From Calycina herbarum (lineage: Eukaryota > Ascomycota > Leotiomycetes > Helotiales > Pezizellaceae): 64,000 bases of DNA. The stretch covers positions 1 to 64,000 of the forward strand of contig LLEY01000241.1 of the NCBI GenBank assembly GCA_001414485.1. The letters are read 5' to 3'. Below, piece after piece: positions 34,577 through 48,052 of this stretch; positions within the stretch are counted from its first letter, which is position 1; each line of letters begins with the position of its first letter. The notes below the pieces were generated by a model. It saw only the letters and a list, made by a program, of their open reading frames with translations, ran no database searches and had not been told where the DNA came from. A program made the translations under genes and the position numbers.

Positions 34577-35720
34577 ATGGCCCTAGCAACCCCCGCCGCA
34601 GCAGCTAGCCCGAATGCTAGTCGAGTCAACGTCGTAGGCACATCTAGAAGTGTAACTGGAAGGACACCTGCCGGTACACAGTTAACCAGGAACGACGACA
34701 ATGTTAGTATGCCGGACGCCTCTAAGCCCTATAAGGTCGAAGTACTTGAATCTATTAAAGTTAAGATGCTAGATACGTATTATAGGAAGCGAAAGGAACT
34801 CGACTCGTTTCTTCTTTAGATAGACATCTACTTTAACTTCAACTCTGACAAGTTCGAAGGCAATTATAATTCATAAACTATCTTTGCCATCTCCTATCTT
34901 AGGGGATTAGTATTAGAATAGGCCCAGCTATACTTAGAGGACTTCTTTAAGAATAAGGATAAAGACAGAAAGATAGAATTAACTAAGATCATGTTTAAAT
35001 CTTAGAGAGGATTTAAGGTAACTATTAGAAAAGTCTTTAGAGACTTCGATACGATCCGAACAGCTATATGTAAGCTTTTAGAGTTACGCTAAACCAGATT
35101 AGTAATAGATTATACTAATAAATTTTAACGTTATAGGACGAAGTTAGGATAGGATACTATCGCTCTTATAGAACTCTTTCGTAGAGGATTAAAGGTATAT
35201 ATCTGTAAGGAAATGGCTAAGTAGAATATACAGTTCTTAACTATCATAGGTATAATTGAAGAGGTTGTCTAGTTAGATAACCGCCTATACGAATTTAGGA
35301 AGAGTAACCCTAGATACGGGGAACAGAGCAAAGGGACAGGAAAGTAGAAGCACTCTCACGCTAATAAACATGGTAAGGAAGCGAACGCTATACAAAAGAA
35401 AACCTTTCAAAAGAAAGGCGGACTTTCCTAGAAGGAGCGAAATCGTCGACGCGAGTAGAACTTGTGTTACAACTATAGCCTTCCTAGCTATAGAGCAAAT
35501 GAGTATAGTAAGAAGAAAGACTCAAATAGGAAGGGACGAATCAACGCTACGGTCTACAAAGAAGTAGTATTACTTAATAAAATTAAACTTACAGACGAGG
35601 AACTCGAAGCTAGAGAATATAGCACGTAAATTGAAATAGACGCTGCAGATACAACAGCAGGCGCTGTATACTTATAGCTAAATAAAGGAATTAAGTTATA
35701 AGTTAGTGAAGTGTAAGACA
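34577..35720 (+). pseudogene. gag relic of LTR-1
   Basis: Starts at an ATG in good context (GCCATGG). It reads through TAG codons as a gag capsid-like protein: YRKRKELDSFL, ISYLRGL, then a basic linker. A zinc knuckle with CxxC degraded to CYNY follows near 35465. The first 80 residues are still open. Confidence 0.7.
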
Positions 35721-36245
35721 CTGATAACAATAGGGATCTATTACTCGAAGAATATCACGATATACGGTTAGAAATGGATTACGAATTACCTCTTTAAGTA
35801 GAATATAAATCACTACTATTAACAAGTTTATTAGAGTCATCGGAGTTAGGATCTGACTTATCGGAGGTAAATCCTAGAATATATAAACCTAAAGAAGGAG
35901 AAACATAGGCATTTATCAGAACCTTTAAGAGAGGGAATAGATAGGTATATATAGAAGGACAGAAACCTGATTTCTAGAGCCTATATTCTACTTAAGAAGT
36001 TAATCCTACTATCTTAACTATCTATAAGATAGTAAGAAATAACTAAGATCGAGTAACCATAGTTAGCTCTATTAATAGGAAGGAAACTATTAAGTTTAAG
36101 GAGCTAGGACTAGAACAAACGATACTAAACGACTACCTAGAGAAGAGAGATCTGTGGATAGTTACTAATTTAAGAAATAATACTACTAAATAGTAGTAGT
36201 ATTACCTAAAAGGATTCGATAAATACAACGGATATTCAAAGTCGG

Positions 36246-36691
36246 TGTAACGAAACTCAAACGAACTAAACAAAGATAACTAAGTCTCGAAGGTTGGTAT
36301 ATAAGTAAGAAGTATAGATGCGCCGGGTTGTTTACTTAGAAGTAAACTCGTTACTTATATTAAAGATGTTAAATAAGATAATAAGATTAATAACTGAAGT
36401 TAAGTACGAAGCTTCTATCTAATAGTAGACGTGCTAGTATATATATAATCTTCTATACTACCTAGATCCCTATATAAGCCTAGATCCCTAGATCCCTTTA
36501 GATCTCTTAAGAGATCTAAGGGGATCTATTACGTAACTACTAACGGTTATCTAATAGTGAGATTCTAAAATACCTAAATACCTTTATATTACTAATTCCC
36601 TTCTATATTACCTTCTATTTCCTGAATATCGTGCCTTATCTTATTAAAGCGCTATCTAGACTACTTATTATATATAACGTGATTTATAATA
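36246..36691 (-). repeat. LTR-2 3' LTR (446 bp)
   Basis: On the plus strand it begins TGTAACGAAACTC and ends GATTTATAATA. It pairs with 43072-43517. A GATCCCTATATAAGCCTAGATCC block in its middle is also found in the LTRs of LTR-4. Confidence 0.85.
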
Positions 36692-36959
36692 CTATCCTCT
36701 TCTTAGCCTAGTATATCCTTATACTTAAGTATAAGCTAAGAAACTCGGTTAAGGTACTAGTAGCATCCTTTCCTTTCTATTATGTCCTACTCTATATAAA
36801 AGAAGAAAGAAGAATAAATACTTCTTATAAAAAATATTAAAATAGTTTATAATAAAATATTACTATATTCTCGCTATACTTCCTAAAAGCGTAGGTGTTT
36901 TATTAACACCTCCTAATCTTTCTAATATTCTAAATATATTTATTTAAAGTTGAAATATA

Positions 36960-37333
36960 ATAGAACCGACGATACTTAGGAGAAGAACGTTCCTTATACT
37001 AGTAACTGGTCCTCTATCGAAAGACAAGAGGAGAAGCTAGATAGGGAGGAGGAGGAGGCAATAGCGAAGATTCTACAGTTATAAAAGCAGAAGGCCTTTC
37101 TTAAAGAAAGGTAACGTAAAATGTCCTATTAAGGACTTCGTTTTCTTGATAAACTCGACGTTACTAAGAAGGTAGAAAAGAAAGAGAAGAAGGAGAAAGA
37201 AAGAGAGGAATAAAAGCAGCGGGAGGCGGAGGTTACCTGTCTAACAGCCCTGCCTATTCCTACTAATTCTTAATCCGAGATAGTCCTTAACCTAGCCTTC
37301 CTTACTGCTTTCTCTTTAGACTATAAAATGTAG
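36960..37333 (+). pseudogene. Antisense Lys/Glu-rich ORF of LTR-2
   Basis: Lies between the end of pol and the 3' LTR on the strand opposite to pol. It reads RQEEKLDREEEEAIAKIL, KQKAFLKER, GLRFLDKLD, then a KEKK-rich run, EAEVTCLTALPIP, LNLAFLTAFSLDYKM and stop, with a few RIP stops. It is collinear with the LTR-1 and LTR-4 versions. Confidence 0.55.
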
Positions 37334-40300
37334 GTAAACTTAGGTTTTCCTAATAGAACTTCTAAAGTTCTACTAGGTAATAGTTAAGATTACTTTTTAA
37401 CTCCTAAGTGTTTTCTAAATATAGGTAATCTAACTATTTAATTAGATACTTAATCTTTCCTCTAATAATCCTATAGTTAAGAATTCTTTCGACTTTATAT
37501 TTAGTATTTAGATCAACTAGTTAAATTTCTATAAATAGGGCTAGTAGTGCTCCTAGTAGTGCTAGTTTAAGTAGAGATATATAAAATACTAGGTAAATGT
37601 TTATTATCTTTAATAATACTAATTTATAATTCAAAGGTCTCTTAACTCGTTTGATTTTAAATAATCTAAGTTTTTTATAATCTAGTTTATTACTTAGTCT
37701 TTTTATATTAATGTTTTTTTATATTAAGTAGACTTTATCCTCCTCTTTTAGCGTTAGCTCCTAACTACGTCGTTTGTTATAGTAGTACGTGTTTCTTTCT
37801 ATAATAAACTATAAATCTTTTATAAGTTTCTTATATAACCTCTTAATTTTTAAGACCTAAATATAAACAAGCTAGTTATTAATAGTCGTAGATAGTAGTT
37901 CTTAATATACTAATAATTTATATCTAAAGTTAATATAGAATAGTATAATAAGTATTATTTCTATTACTAAACTATTATAGGTAAACTATACTAAGGGCAG
38001 TAGTTCTACCTAGTTGTTTTACTAGTAGTTTATATAATAATAAAGGTATATTTCTACTACTTAGTTTATACGTTTATTTCCTCTATTTATTTAAGAGTGA
38101 AAAGCTATTAAAAGCTTTCTTTTTACACCTAATTGTTCTATAAGAGCGATCTAAAATTTTAAAGTAAAGAGTTTATCTCTATCTAAGAGTATTTTTTTAG
38201 ATAGTTTATATCTTAAGACTACTTCCTTAAAGAATGTAAATACTAATTCCTTAGCTATACTTAACTCTATATATACTACTAGAATTATATATTTCGTAAG
38301 TCGTTCTATAATAACTAGGATTAAGTTATACTTAACTCCTATTATTAGATCTTTAGATTTTAGTAATTTAATAATAAAATCTATAGATATTAATTTCTAA
38401 GGTATTTATAGTATTAGAGTAGTATTTATCTATCTATAAGGAGTATAGTAGGAAGCCTTATTCCTAGTATAGGTATTATACTCTACTATCACTTCCTTAA
38501 CTATTATAGATAACCGATTAATATAGTAGTATTATCTTATTCTCTAAAGGGTTCTACGAATTCCTTAGTAGCTATAAGTAGGTATAGTATAGTATTCTTA
38601 TATAAATTCCTTTATATATAAGCTAAGAACCTATAATTTCCCTTTTATATATTAGTTATAACCTTTATATATATTCTAAATTTTATCTATCTAAATATCG
38701 TTTATTACTATAATTTTATATATAGTAGATACTAAGTCTCTATTCTTAAGAGTTTTTAAGATTATAATCTTCTTATACTCTTTATTTCTCTTATATCTGG
38801 GTTTTTAGCTAAGAGTATTAGCTCGAGTATTTAACGTTCTCTTTATATATTAAATAATAATATTAAACCCTTCTAATATCTCTAACTATCTAGCTAATTA
38901 TCTAGTTATAAGTTCCTTAGTTATTATAAATATCCTAAGATTCTTATAATTAGATAGGACTATAACTAAGTATTTTACTAGCTATAAATAAATTCTCTAG
39001 TATTCTAAAGCTAATACTATAGTAAGCAACTCTTTATTGAATATACTATAGTTTTATTATACTAGGTTAAATATTTTAGAATAATATATAATAAGTATAA
39101 GTTTTCTCTTTTTATTTAGTTATAAGTAAATCGTACCTACTAATATATTTAAGGTATCTATTTTAATTATACTTAGTTTTTCTATATTAAAGTCGTATAG
39201 AATAGGTTTTTCTATAAACCTTACTTTAATCTTTTAAAAAGCGTCTTTAGCCTATTTATTTTAAATAAATTTAATAGCTTTCTTAACTAATATTATTATT
39301 AGTTTAGTAATCTTTATATAGTCTTATATAAATAGATAATAAAAGTTTATAAATCTAAAGAAGAACTATATATCTTTTATATTTTCTAGTAATTTCTAGT
39401 TTAAGATATTTTAAATCTTTACTAGATCTATTTCTATTTTCTCTAAGCTAAATACCTATTCTAGGAAAAGTGTCTAAGTTACTCTAAACTCGTATTTCAA
39501 GAGTTTTAACTAAGAGTTTACTTTTATAAGTTATTATAAAACTTCTCTAATATATCTCTTATATTATTCTTCTTTTTCTAAGAAGATTAAGATATTATTT
39601 AAGTAATAAATTACTATTACTCTTAAAAGATCTCTTAAAATGTTATTATTTTATCTCTAATATATAGCTAGTATATTATAAAGTTTAAATAGTATAACTA
39701 TATATTTATAAAGGCTTAATAGTAAGGTAAATACTATCTTCTATTTATCTCTAGTTTTTATTTATATAAGTCTATAAACGTTTTATTAATCTAATTTCGT
39801 AAATTATACTACCTTACTTAACTTATCCTATAAGTATTAGCTAGGTAGTAATAGATAAGCGTCCTTAACTATAGTATAATTTACTTCCTAATAATTAATA
39901 TATACTCTCTTATCTAGGTCGTCTTTCTTCTTAATAATAAGTATATTTAAGGTAATTAGTAACTTAGATCTTCTAATATATCCCTTTTTAATACCTTTCT
40001 TTATATAACTCTCTATTCTCTATAGGCTTTTCTAGTTATATAACTGAAGCTTCTACTTTAAGAAGTAATAACCCTCTTTTAATTTAATCTTATAATCCTA
40101 TAAGCGATGTTCTAGCAAAGCTTATAAGTCTTCTAGGTTTTTAAACAAAGCCTTAAATTCTCTATACTATATAGGTATTTCGTTATTAGCTTTCTTACTA
40201 ACCTATAGAAGACCCTAGATAAGGTGTCCTAGTACTTTAGAAGAGGTGGCGCTAACCTTATTCTAGCTTTAAAGTTATAAACGCAAACTCTTATATTTAT

Positions 40301-43071
40301 ATCGACTAAAAGTTATCTTCCTAGCTTTCTAGTCGATTTCTAGATTATATTCCTAAATCTATAGTATACTAAGTATTACTTCCTTACTTCTTATTTTAAT
40401 AATATCGAATTATATATCTAAATAGTGTCTTTTAATATTAATTTCTATTAGAATAGTTTACTAATTAATAATTCTATTTTAATATATAATATCTATTCTA
40501 TCGACTACTCCTAGTTAATATAGTCTTATCTCTTTAATTAGAACGTTCCGCTTCTCTCGAGCTATTAGGGAAATAAAGTTACCTATTACTCCTAAGTCTA
40601 TTATAACTCGTAACTTCTTCCCTCTTATTTCTATAGTTACTACTAACTGTCTTTCTCCTAAAGTAGCGTCTAACTTTACTTTAATATATTAGACTTCGAA
40701 AGATCGATTTTCTCGATTATAATTCCTTCTCTCCTCGTTCTTATACTATAGAAAGAATCTTACTTTTTCCTTATTAGTATATACTACCTCGTATACTAAT
40801 CTATATTCTAGGATTCCTATTATCCTAGGAATTCCTCTTATAAATCGTTTTAGTATTTATCTATAATTATATTAGACCTATTTATAACTGGTTTCTATAA
40901 TAGCTTTTATAGACTATAGCTCTCCTATATATAGATAATCTAAAGTAGCCTCTAGTATACTTATCTCTAGTTTTATATAGTAAACCTTAAATATATAGTC
41001 TCTTAAATTCTTTTCTCTAATAGCCTAAATCTAGGACTAAGGAAAGAATACTACTCCTTCTTCATTTAATAATACTACTTCGTATATCTAATAATATTCT
41101 ACTATTCTAATAGGTTCTAGTAATATTCCTTTGAACCGTTTCTATAATAACTAGTCTAAGGTCAGACTTAGTTTATATTATATCTATTATACTATTGTTT
41201 TCTAAACTGTTTCTATAAACTATAGTTCTCTTATTAATAGGTAGTATAATTCTTCTAGTTCTGTTTTAGCCTATCTAGTTATATTAAGCTCTCTTTACTC
41301 TTAAAATAGTATACTAAATAGTTATTATAAGTTATATTTTCTAAATACTAGCCTATTATTTCTAATTAATATAACTATAATATATTACTTAAACTTCTTT
41401 AGTATAACATCTTTAGATAGTGTTTTAAGGAAAGAGTTTTTAATTTATCTTTTAAATCCTATTAGAACTTACTATATCTATATACTATTCTTATCTAAAA
41501 TATTATATACCTTTTATACGTCTCTAACCTCGGGATAAATAAGTCTCTTAATTCGTAGTTAGTTATATATAGGTTCTTTATCCTTAATAGTTTTTTACTT
41601 AGTAATTAGGCTAACTAAAGTTATTATCTTAGGGTTATTTCTTATAACTATATATATTATTAAAATAGTTAGGTTAACTCCCTATATAGTATAAGGACTC
41701 TAGAAGTCTGGTTTCTAATTATCGATATATATCTATCGATTTCCTTATTTAAAGGTTCTAAGGAAAGCCTAAGTTTCTCTAACTTCGAGGTCTTCCTTTC
41801 TTATTTCTCTTTCTAAACTAGAAGATAAATCCGATGTCTCTGAAGAACTAGTTAATAGTAGTAATTTATATTCTACTTAAAGAGGTTACTTAGATTCTAT
41901 TACTGATTATATATTATAATATTCTTTAAGAAGTAGATCTCTATTATTATTAGTATCTTATATACTACTAATTCCTTTATTATTTTTAATCTAGGTTCTA
42001 TATTCTTATGTCTTAAGCTTCTTATTTATAAGTTTAATATAATTAGTTAAGGCTACCTATTATTAAATAGTAGTATTAATTTGTTTCTTTCTCTTAGAGT
42101 CTTTCTTCTTACTATACTTATTTGCTTTATAACCTAGAAGGCTATAATTATAATATAAGTTCTACTTACGTCGATGATTTTACTTCTTCTAGGAAAGTCC
42201 TTCTTTCTTTAGAAAGGTTTTCTTTTATATAGCGTTTACCTTCTTACTATATCTATTAGTATAAGAGTGCTTCTACTTCTCTAACCCTTTTCTCTTTTCC
42301 TTATATCTAAGGTTACTTTTCCTAAATTTATATAAGTAGTTGTCTAGCTAGACGACTTCTTTAATTATACCTGTAATAGTTAAGAATTATATATTTTACT
42401 TAGCTATTTCCTTATAGATATATATCTTTAAACCTCTACAAAAGAGTTCTATAAGAGCGATAGTATCCTATCTTAACTTTGTTCTATAACGTTAGAATTT
42501 ATTAGTATAATCTATTACTAATCTAGTCTAGTATAATTCTAAAAGCTTATATATAGCTGTTTAGATTATATTAAAGTCTTTAAAGACTTTTCTAATAGTT
42601 GCTTTAAATCTTCTCTAAGATTTAAATATAATCTTAGTTAATTCTATCTTTCTATCTTTATTCTTATTCTTAAAGAAGTTCTCTAAGTATAGCTAGGCCT
42701 ATTCTAATACTAATCTCCTAAGATAGGAGATAGTAAAGATAGTTTATAAATTATAATTGCCTTTAAACTTATTAGAGTTAAAGTTAAAGTAGATGTCTAT
42801 CTAAAGAAGGAACGAGTCAAGTTTCTTTTGCTTCTTATAATACGTATCTAGTATCTTAACTTTAATAGATTTAAGTGCTTCGACCTTATAGAGCTCGAGG
42901 GCGTCCGGTATACTAATATTATCGTCGTTCCTAGTTAACTATGTACTAGCAGGTGTTCTTCTAGTCGTACTTCTAGATGTTCTTATAACGTTAACTTAAC
43001 TAGTATTTAGACTAGCTGCTACGGGGGTTGCTAGGGCTATAGCGACTGAACTTCTAAGTAGGTGCTTAAAG

Positions 43072-43517
43072 TATAACGAAACTTAAATAAACTAAATAAA
43101 GATAACTAAGTCTCGAAGGTTAGTATATAAGTAAGAAGTATAGATATACTAGGTTGTTTACTTAGAAGTAAACTCGTTACTTATATCAAAGATATTAAAT
43201 AAGATAATAAGATTAATAACTAAAGTTGAGTATAAAGCTCCTATCTAATAGCAGACGTGCTAGTATATATATAATCTTCTATACTACCTAGATCTCTATA
43301 TAAGCCTAGATCCCTAGATCTCTTTAGATCTCTTAAGAGATCTAAGGAGATCTATTACGTAACTACTAACAGTTATCTAATAGTGAGATCCTGAAATACC
43401 TAAATGCCTTTATATTACTGATTCCCTTCTATATTACCTTCTATTTCCTAAATATCGTACCTTATCCTATTAGAGCGCCGTCTAGACTACTTATTATATA
43501 TAACGTGATTTATAACA
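43072..43517 (-). repeat. LTR-2 5' LTR (446 bp)
   Basis: Same length as its partner, ending ...GATTTATAACA next to the GTCGG duplication. Confidence 0.85.
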
Positions 43518-43599
43518 GTCGGATATAACTACCTACCTACCTAGTCAAGACTATAAACTAGAAATTAACGAGAAATATTAGGTGTTAAAGGTTGAAAAA

Positions 43600-44880
43600 G
43601 GAATTATAATAGTATTTAAAGGATTAGAGGATCAACGAATATTCGGAGTTACTAAGGTAGACCTCTAGACCGACCTAATCTAGGAATTCTACTAATCTAT
43701 AAAAGATGAACAGTAGACTACTAAGACATTAGGAATAAGGCTTCCCGCTATACTCCTTATAGACAGATAAACACTACTCTAATACTATAGATACCTTAGA
43801 AATTAATATCTATAGATTTTATTATTAAATTACTAAAATCTAAAGATCCGATAACAAGAGTTAAGTATAACACGATCCTAGTTATTATAGAACAACTTAC
43901 GAAATATATAATTCTAATAGTATATATAGAGTTAAGTATAGCTGAGGAATTAGTATTTATATTCCTTAAAGAAGTAGTCTTAAGATATAGACTATCTAAA
44001 GAAATACTCTTAAATAGAGATAAACTCTTTACCTCGAAATTTTAGATTACTCTTATAAAACGATTAAGTATAAAAAGAAAGCTTTTAATAGCTTTTTACT
44101 CTTAAATAAATAGAGGAAACGAATAGATAAATTAAGTAGTTAAAATATACCTTTGTTATTACGTAAACTACTAGTAAGACAACTAGGTAGAACTACTACT
44201 CTTAGCACAGTTTACCTATAATAGTTTAGTAATAGAAATAATACTTATTACGCTATTCTACACTAACTTTAGATATAAATTATTAGTATATCAAGAGCTA
44301 CTATCTATAACTATCGATAACCAGCTTACTCGTATTTAAGTCTCAAAAATTAAGAGGTTATATAAGAAACTTATAGAAGATTTACAGTTTATTATAAAAA
44401 GAAACATATACTACTATAACAAACGACGTAGTTAGAAGCTAACGCTAAAAGAGAGAGATAAAGTCTACTTAGTACAAAAAAATATTAATATAAAAAGACT
44501 AAGTAATAAACTAGATTATAAAAAACTTAGACTATTTAAAATTAAACAAGTTAAAAGACCTTTAAATTATAAATTAGTATTACTAAAGATAATAAACATC
44601 TATCTAATATTCTATATATCCTTACTTAAACTAGTACTACTAGGAGCACCACTAGCTCTATTTATAGAAATTCAACTAGTTAATCTAAACACTAAATATA
44701 AAGTTAAAAGGATTCTTAACTATAAAATTATTAGAGGAAAGATTAAGTATCTAATTAAATAGTTAGATTACCTATACTTAGAAAACACTTAAGAACCTAG
44801 AAAAAACATTAACTAGTACTCGGAGGAACTTTAAGACTTCTACTATCGAAATCTAAGGTTGCCTATATTAGGTGATTAAT
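43600..44880 (+). pseudogene. Integrase/chromodomain relic of LTR-1
   Basis: Reading across stops gives ISIDFIIKL, VIIEQLTKY, LNRDKLFTSKF and AFYS.IN.GNE, the order of a gypsy integrase core. It continues with AQFTYNS and a C-terminal module ILNYKIIRGKIKYLIK.LDY. The catalytic Asp of SDRD is Asn, as expected from RIP. Confidence 0.7.
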
Positions 44881-45200
44881 AGAGAAGACCTCGAGGAAAC
44901 TAGGATCAAGACCTAGGTCGAAAGCAGGGTTAGAAGCAGTAGGGGTAGAGTAGGTAGCCAGCCTAGTAGCCTCCTCTCTCTTTTTCTTCTCTTCTTTTTC
45001 TTTTTCCTCCTTCTTCTTAGCCTTATCTAGCTCCTGAAGAGTACTAAGTCCTCGACAAAGCATCTGTTATTCTCGCTTATTAAGAAGACGTTACTATACT
45101 CGAAGATAGAGAACCTTTAATATTGCTTCCTACTAGACTCGAAAGGCTTTTTCTTAGGCCTAATAGGCTGTCTCTTCCTCGACCCGTAGACGACGTTTCT
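44863..45200 (-). pseudogene. Antisense Lys/Glu-rich ORF of LTR-1
   Basis: Antisense to pol and overlapping its stop tail to tail. The intact part (45063-44863) reads MLCRGLSTLQELDKAKKKEE..., then TRLATYSTPTASNPAFDLGLDPSFLEVFSINHL. The frame continues upstream through one stop (FLNKRE). The same protein is recognisable in LTR-2 and LTR-4. Coiled coil likely; function unknown. Confidence 0.55.
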
Positions 45201-45537
45201 ATATATTAAGAGATTCCTATTTAAAAGTTAAGAGTATTCGATTTTACTTCTTAATATTATAAGTTTTACTCTTCCTAGTATACTTAGAACATTTCTTACC
45301 CTCGGTAATAGATATATATCGACGGCCAGACATAGAGGTAAGACAGCGAGTATAAGAGGATATTTCAGATCCTACTCGATTAATATAAAGAGCGTTATTA
45401 ATACGATTTTGTTTTAGTTTATCTTTTGTAGATAGTATTATTAAAAACATTATAGTAAGAGAAGGCCGCTAGCTTTCTAACAATATTTCTTAGGTTATAC
45501 TTAAGCGTAGGAACACGCTAGGCTAAGAAGGGAATAG

Positions 45538-45971
45538 TATTACGAATCACGTATAAGTATATAACGAGTGAAGACTAGGCAGCGCTCTAACAGGTTAAGC
45601 ACTATCGGAAACTCTTATAGAAGAAGGATCCTTAGAATAGCTAAGCAATCTATGGATTTCTTTTAGTAAGAAGCATTACGTAACCTAGTCGCCTGAGTCG
45701 CTTAAGTCGCCTGTTAACTAAAGCGATTAGGGCGAGCGACTAGAGCGATTAGAACGGAAGACTACAGTTCTATATAAGACTAGCACGTCTACTATTAGAT
45801 AGGAGCTTCGTACTCAACTTTAGTTATCAATCTTATTATCTTATTTAACATCTTTGATATAAGTAACGAGTTTACTTCTAAGTGAACAACCTAGCGTATC
45901 TATACTTCTTACCTATATACTAACCTTCGAGACTTAGTCATCTTTGTTTAGTTCGTTTGAGTTTCGTTATA
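45538..45971 (+). repeat. LTR-1 3' LTR (434 bp)
   Basis: Pair of 34112-34545; most differences are C/T or G/A transitions. Followed by target duplication ATTAA. Confidence 0.85.
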
Positions 45972-46731
45972 ATTAACTATTAAATTATAAGACAACACCT
46001 AAACTATACCTGCTTTATACCTATATACGACTAGAACGTTAACTCTTCTAGAGTCCTTACTTTTATACGAAAGAGAGCGAGGATTCTCTTAAGTTAACAA
46101 TTACTAACTATACCCTTGCTTAAATACCGAGACCTTGTTTATATTAAGATTACTTCTTCTTAAGGCCCTCTACTTTATATACTTAAAATATATAACGCCC
46201 CCCTAGGTGCTAAGGAGCAGGAGAGGCTGTTAACCATGTTCTTAGCTTAGTATATATCCTTATAACTAATACTCTAATAGCTGGCGACTTTAACCTAAAG
46301 AGCTAACTCTAGCAGCCGGACTTTCTAGGGTAGGAAAGCATATAGTCCTCCCCGCTTATTAACTAGATAGAGGACAGAGGGCTATAGCTCTCTACCTCTC
46401 CTAGTACGCGAACTTATAACCTCGGTAATACCCTTAACCTAGCATTCTACTCTAATAACCTCTACTAGAGAGAGGCTGCTACTAAGGTTAACCTTATATT
46501 TAAGTGTAGCTCTAACCACTTCCTACTTCTTACTCGACTTTTATATATAGGAAACTTAACTATAAAGAACCCCTCTTTTAAGCTTAGCTCTCTTAACGTT
46601 AAAACCTTTAAGATAACTCTTTAAGAAAAGCTTGAAACTTAATAGCTTTACGAACTTATAGAGCAACCAGACTCGGACTCGCTAGAGGCCCTAGCAGGAT
46701 TTATTACTAAGAGTGTATATAGCGTATATCT

Positions 46732-46963
46732 TGTTACGGCGCTGGTCCGTAACACGTGATTCTCGGTCCTACACGTGACCGTCAGAGCTGTAACGCTTGG
46801 ACGGATTTATGACGAGATTAAAGGCTCTTTATAGTTAGTAGGAATACCCCTTTTTCGTAGGGTATATATTCCGCATTCCCTCGTTCTTAGAACTGTAGCT
46901 TTAAATTCTCGAATATATACACATATACTCTTATGCCTTTGCCTTTAGATATAGATCGTGATA
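46732..46963 (+). repeat. LTR-3 5' LTR (232 bp)
   Basis: Begins TGTTACGGCGCTGG and ends GATCGTGATA. It is nearly identical to 51698-51929, with mostly transition differences. Confidence 0.88.
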
Positions 46964-47734
46964 TTATTTAAAGCTCAACCCTTTTTACTCCCTACAAAGG
47001 ATTATAATATCGACCGGATTCTACGCTCGTAATAGCTAGAAGATCTCACACTTGTAACAGTGTGATTACGACCCTCCTCCTCCGCCTATAACAGCCCCTC
47101 TTCCTATAAACGGATCCCTCGAGCATCTCTGCGTCCGTAACGACTCATCTCCTCGAAAGACACGCCTGTAACGGCCTGTACAACCTTTTTTATAACCTCT
47201 CCCTACCTTCTCCTCCTTCCTTTCCGACAATACAATAGCCGACACTCGAAGTAGTCGTGGCGGAAAAGGGAAGACACCTACTAGCTCGTCTCGAACCGAG
47301 CCTCAATAACCGGATAATACCTCTGAAGTCGCCCCTCCCTCGCCTGCCTCCCCTGCGATAAGCGAGCCTCCTACGGACGAAAACGTTCGTTTACGGGCTG
47401 AAATCCTCTCTTTACGTGTACAACTCCACCAAACCCCGTTGCCTGTAAACCACCCTAACAACCCTCTCCTAAGCCGCGAGTATATGCAAGCCCTCTGAGA
47501 GGCCACTACCGACTCCTCCCGTTCCCGATTTGGTTCCGACAATTCTGCTCGTAAGTTCCAAGATAGCGAGAAACTCAAGGACGGCATCTCCCTGTCATAT
47601 AAGGCCTGGCGGATTATCCTAGCTAGCAAAATGAGAAAGAACCTCTTCGAGAACGAACAAGATAAACTTACCTTCGTCTTTATAGCTACTTCCGGCGTAG
47701 CACAAGAGCACCTGGAACCACAGATGGATATGCT

Positions 47735-48052
47735 TTTAATACTGCTGGACTCATTGATACTAGAGCGAATGGATGGCTATTTATTGACACGGCTTTGGCC
47801 GACCAGTTAAGTCAACATTGCGGACAGGCTACGGAAAAGCTGTCACACGTAATATCAATTACAGGGTTTAATAGACATAAAGGACTAGCGATTACTCGCG
47901 TCATTCGCTTAACGCTGAGTATCGACAGACGACAGTTCACTAATACGCCCTTCCTAATCACTAATATCGGCGGACACGATATTATTATCGGCCGTCAATG
48001 GCTTACAGACGTAAACGTAAAGTTAGTAGTCCGTAGCTGTAAGATTAAGTAG
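47735..48052 (+). pseudogene. Aspartic protease-like segment of LTR-3
   Basis: Reads LIDTRANGWLFIDTALADQL and then an open 85-residue frame containing FLITNIGGHDIIIGRQWL, the pattern of a gypsy retropepsin. The catalytic Asp-Ser/Thr-Gly loop reads DTRA, so Gly is altered. This is transposon sequence, not a host gene. Confidence 0.65.

Larger units (their letters stand above)
36246..43517 (-). mobile_element. LTR-2: full-length Ty3/gypsy element nested in LTR-1
   Basis: A 7.27-kb element on the minus strand with 446-bp LTRs (36246-36691 and 43072-43517) and target duplication GTCGG (36241-36245 and 43518-43522). Its gag opens near 43050 with the same ALATP...AA start as LTR-1. The pol reading frame runs leftwards. 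The reverse transcriptase active site near 39580-39625 reads YYLNNILIF, i.e. YLDD with both Asp codons changed to Asn. Nearly every frame is broken by TAG or TAA. Confidence 0.88.
34112..45971 (+). mobile_element. LTR-1: Ty3/gypsy element lacking reverse transcriptase, host of LTR-2
   Basis: Plus-strand element inserted in the LINE, with a 5-bp duplication ATTAA (34107-34111 and 45972-45976). It has 434-bp LTRs at 34112-34545 and 45538-45971. After removing LTR-2 it is 4.6 kb. A gag relic starts MALATPAAAASPNASRV at 34577 and runs to about 35720. After LTR-2 come an integrase core and a chromodomain-like end (EEL.DFYYRN.RLPILGD, stop near 44880). No protease, reverse transcriptase or RNase H segment can be found between gag and integrase, so it was an internally deleted or non-autonomous copy. 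RIP stops are abundant. Confidence 0.85.

Noticed and set aside
47303..47629. 108-residue minus-strand protein in LTR-3
   Set aside because: Antisense to the gag relic, with gag-like sequence on the plus strand and no domain of its own.
47795..48052. Host gene with an open 85-residue frame
   Set aside because: It is the retropepsin part of LTR-3, in line with the RT that follows.
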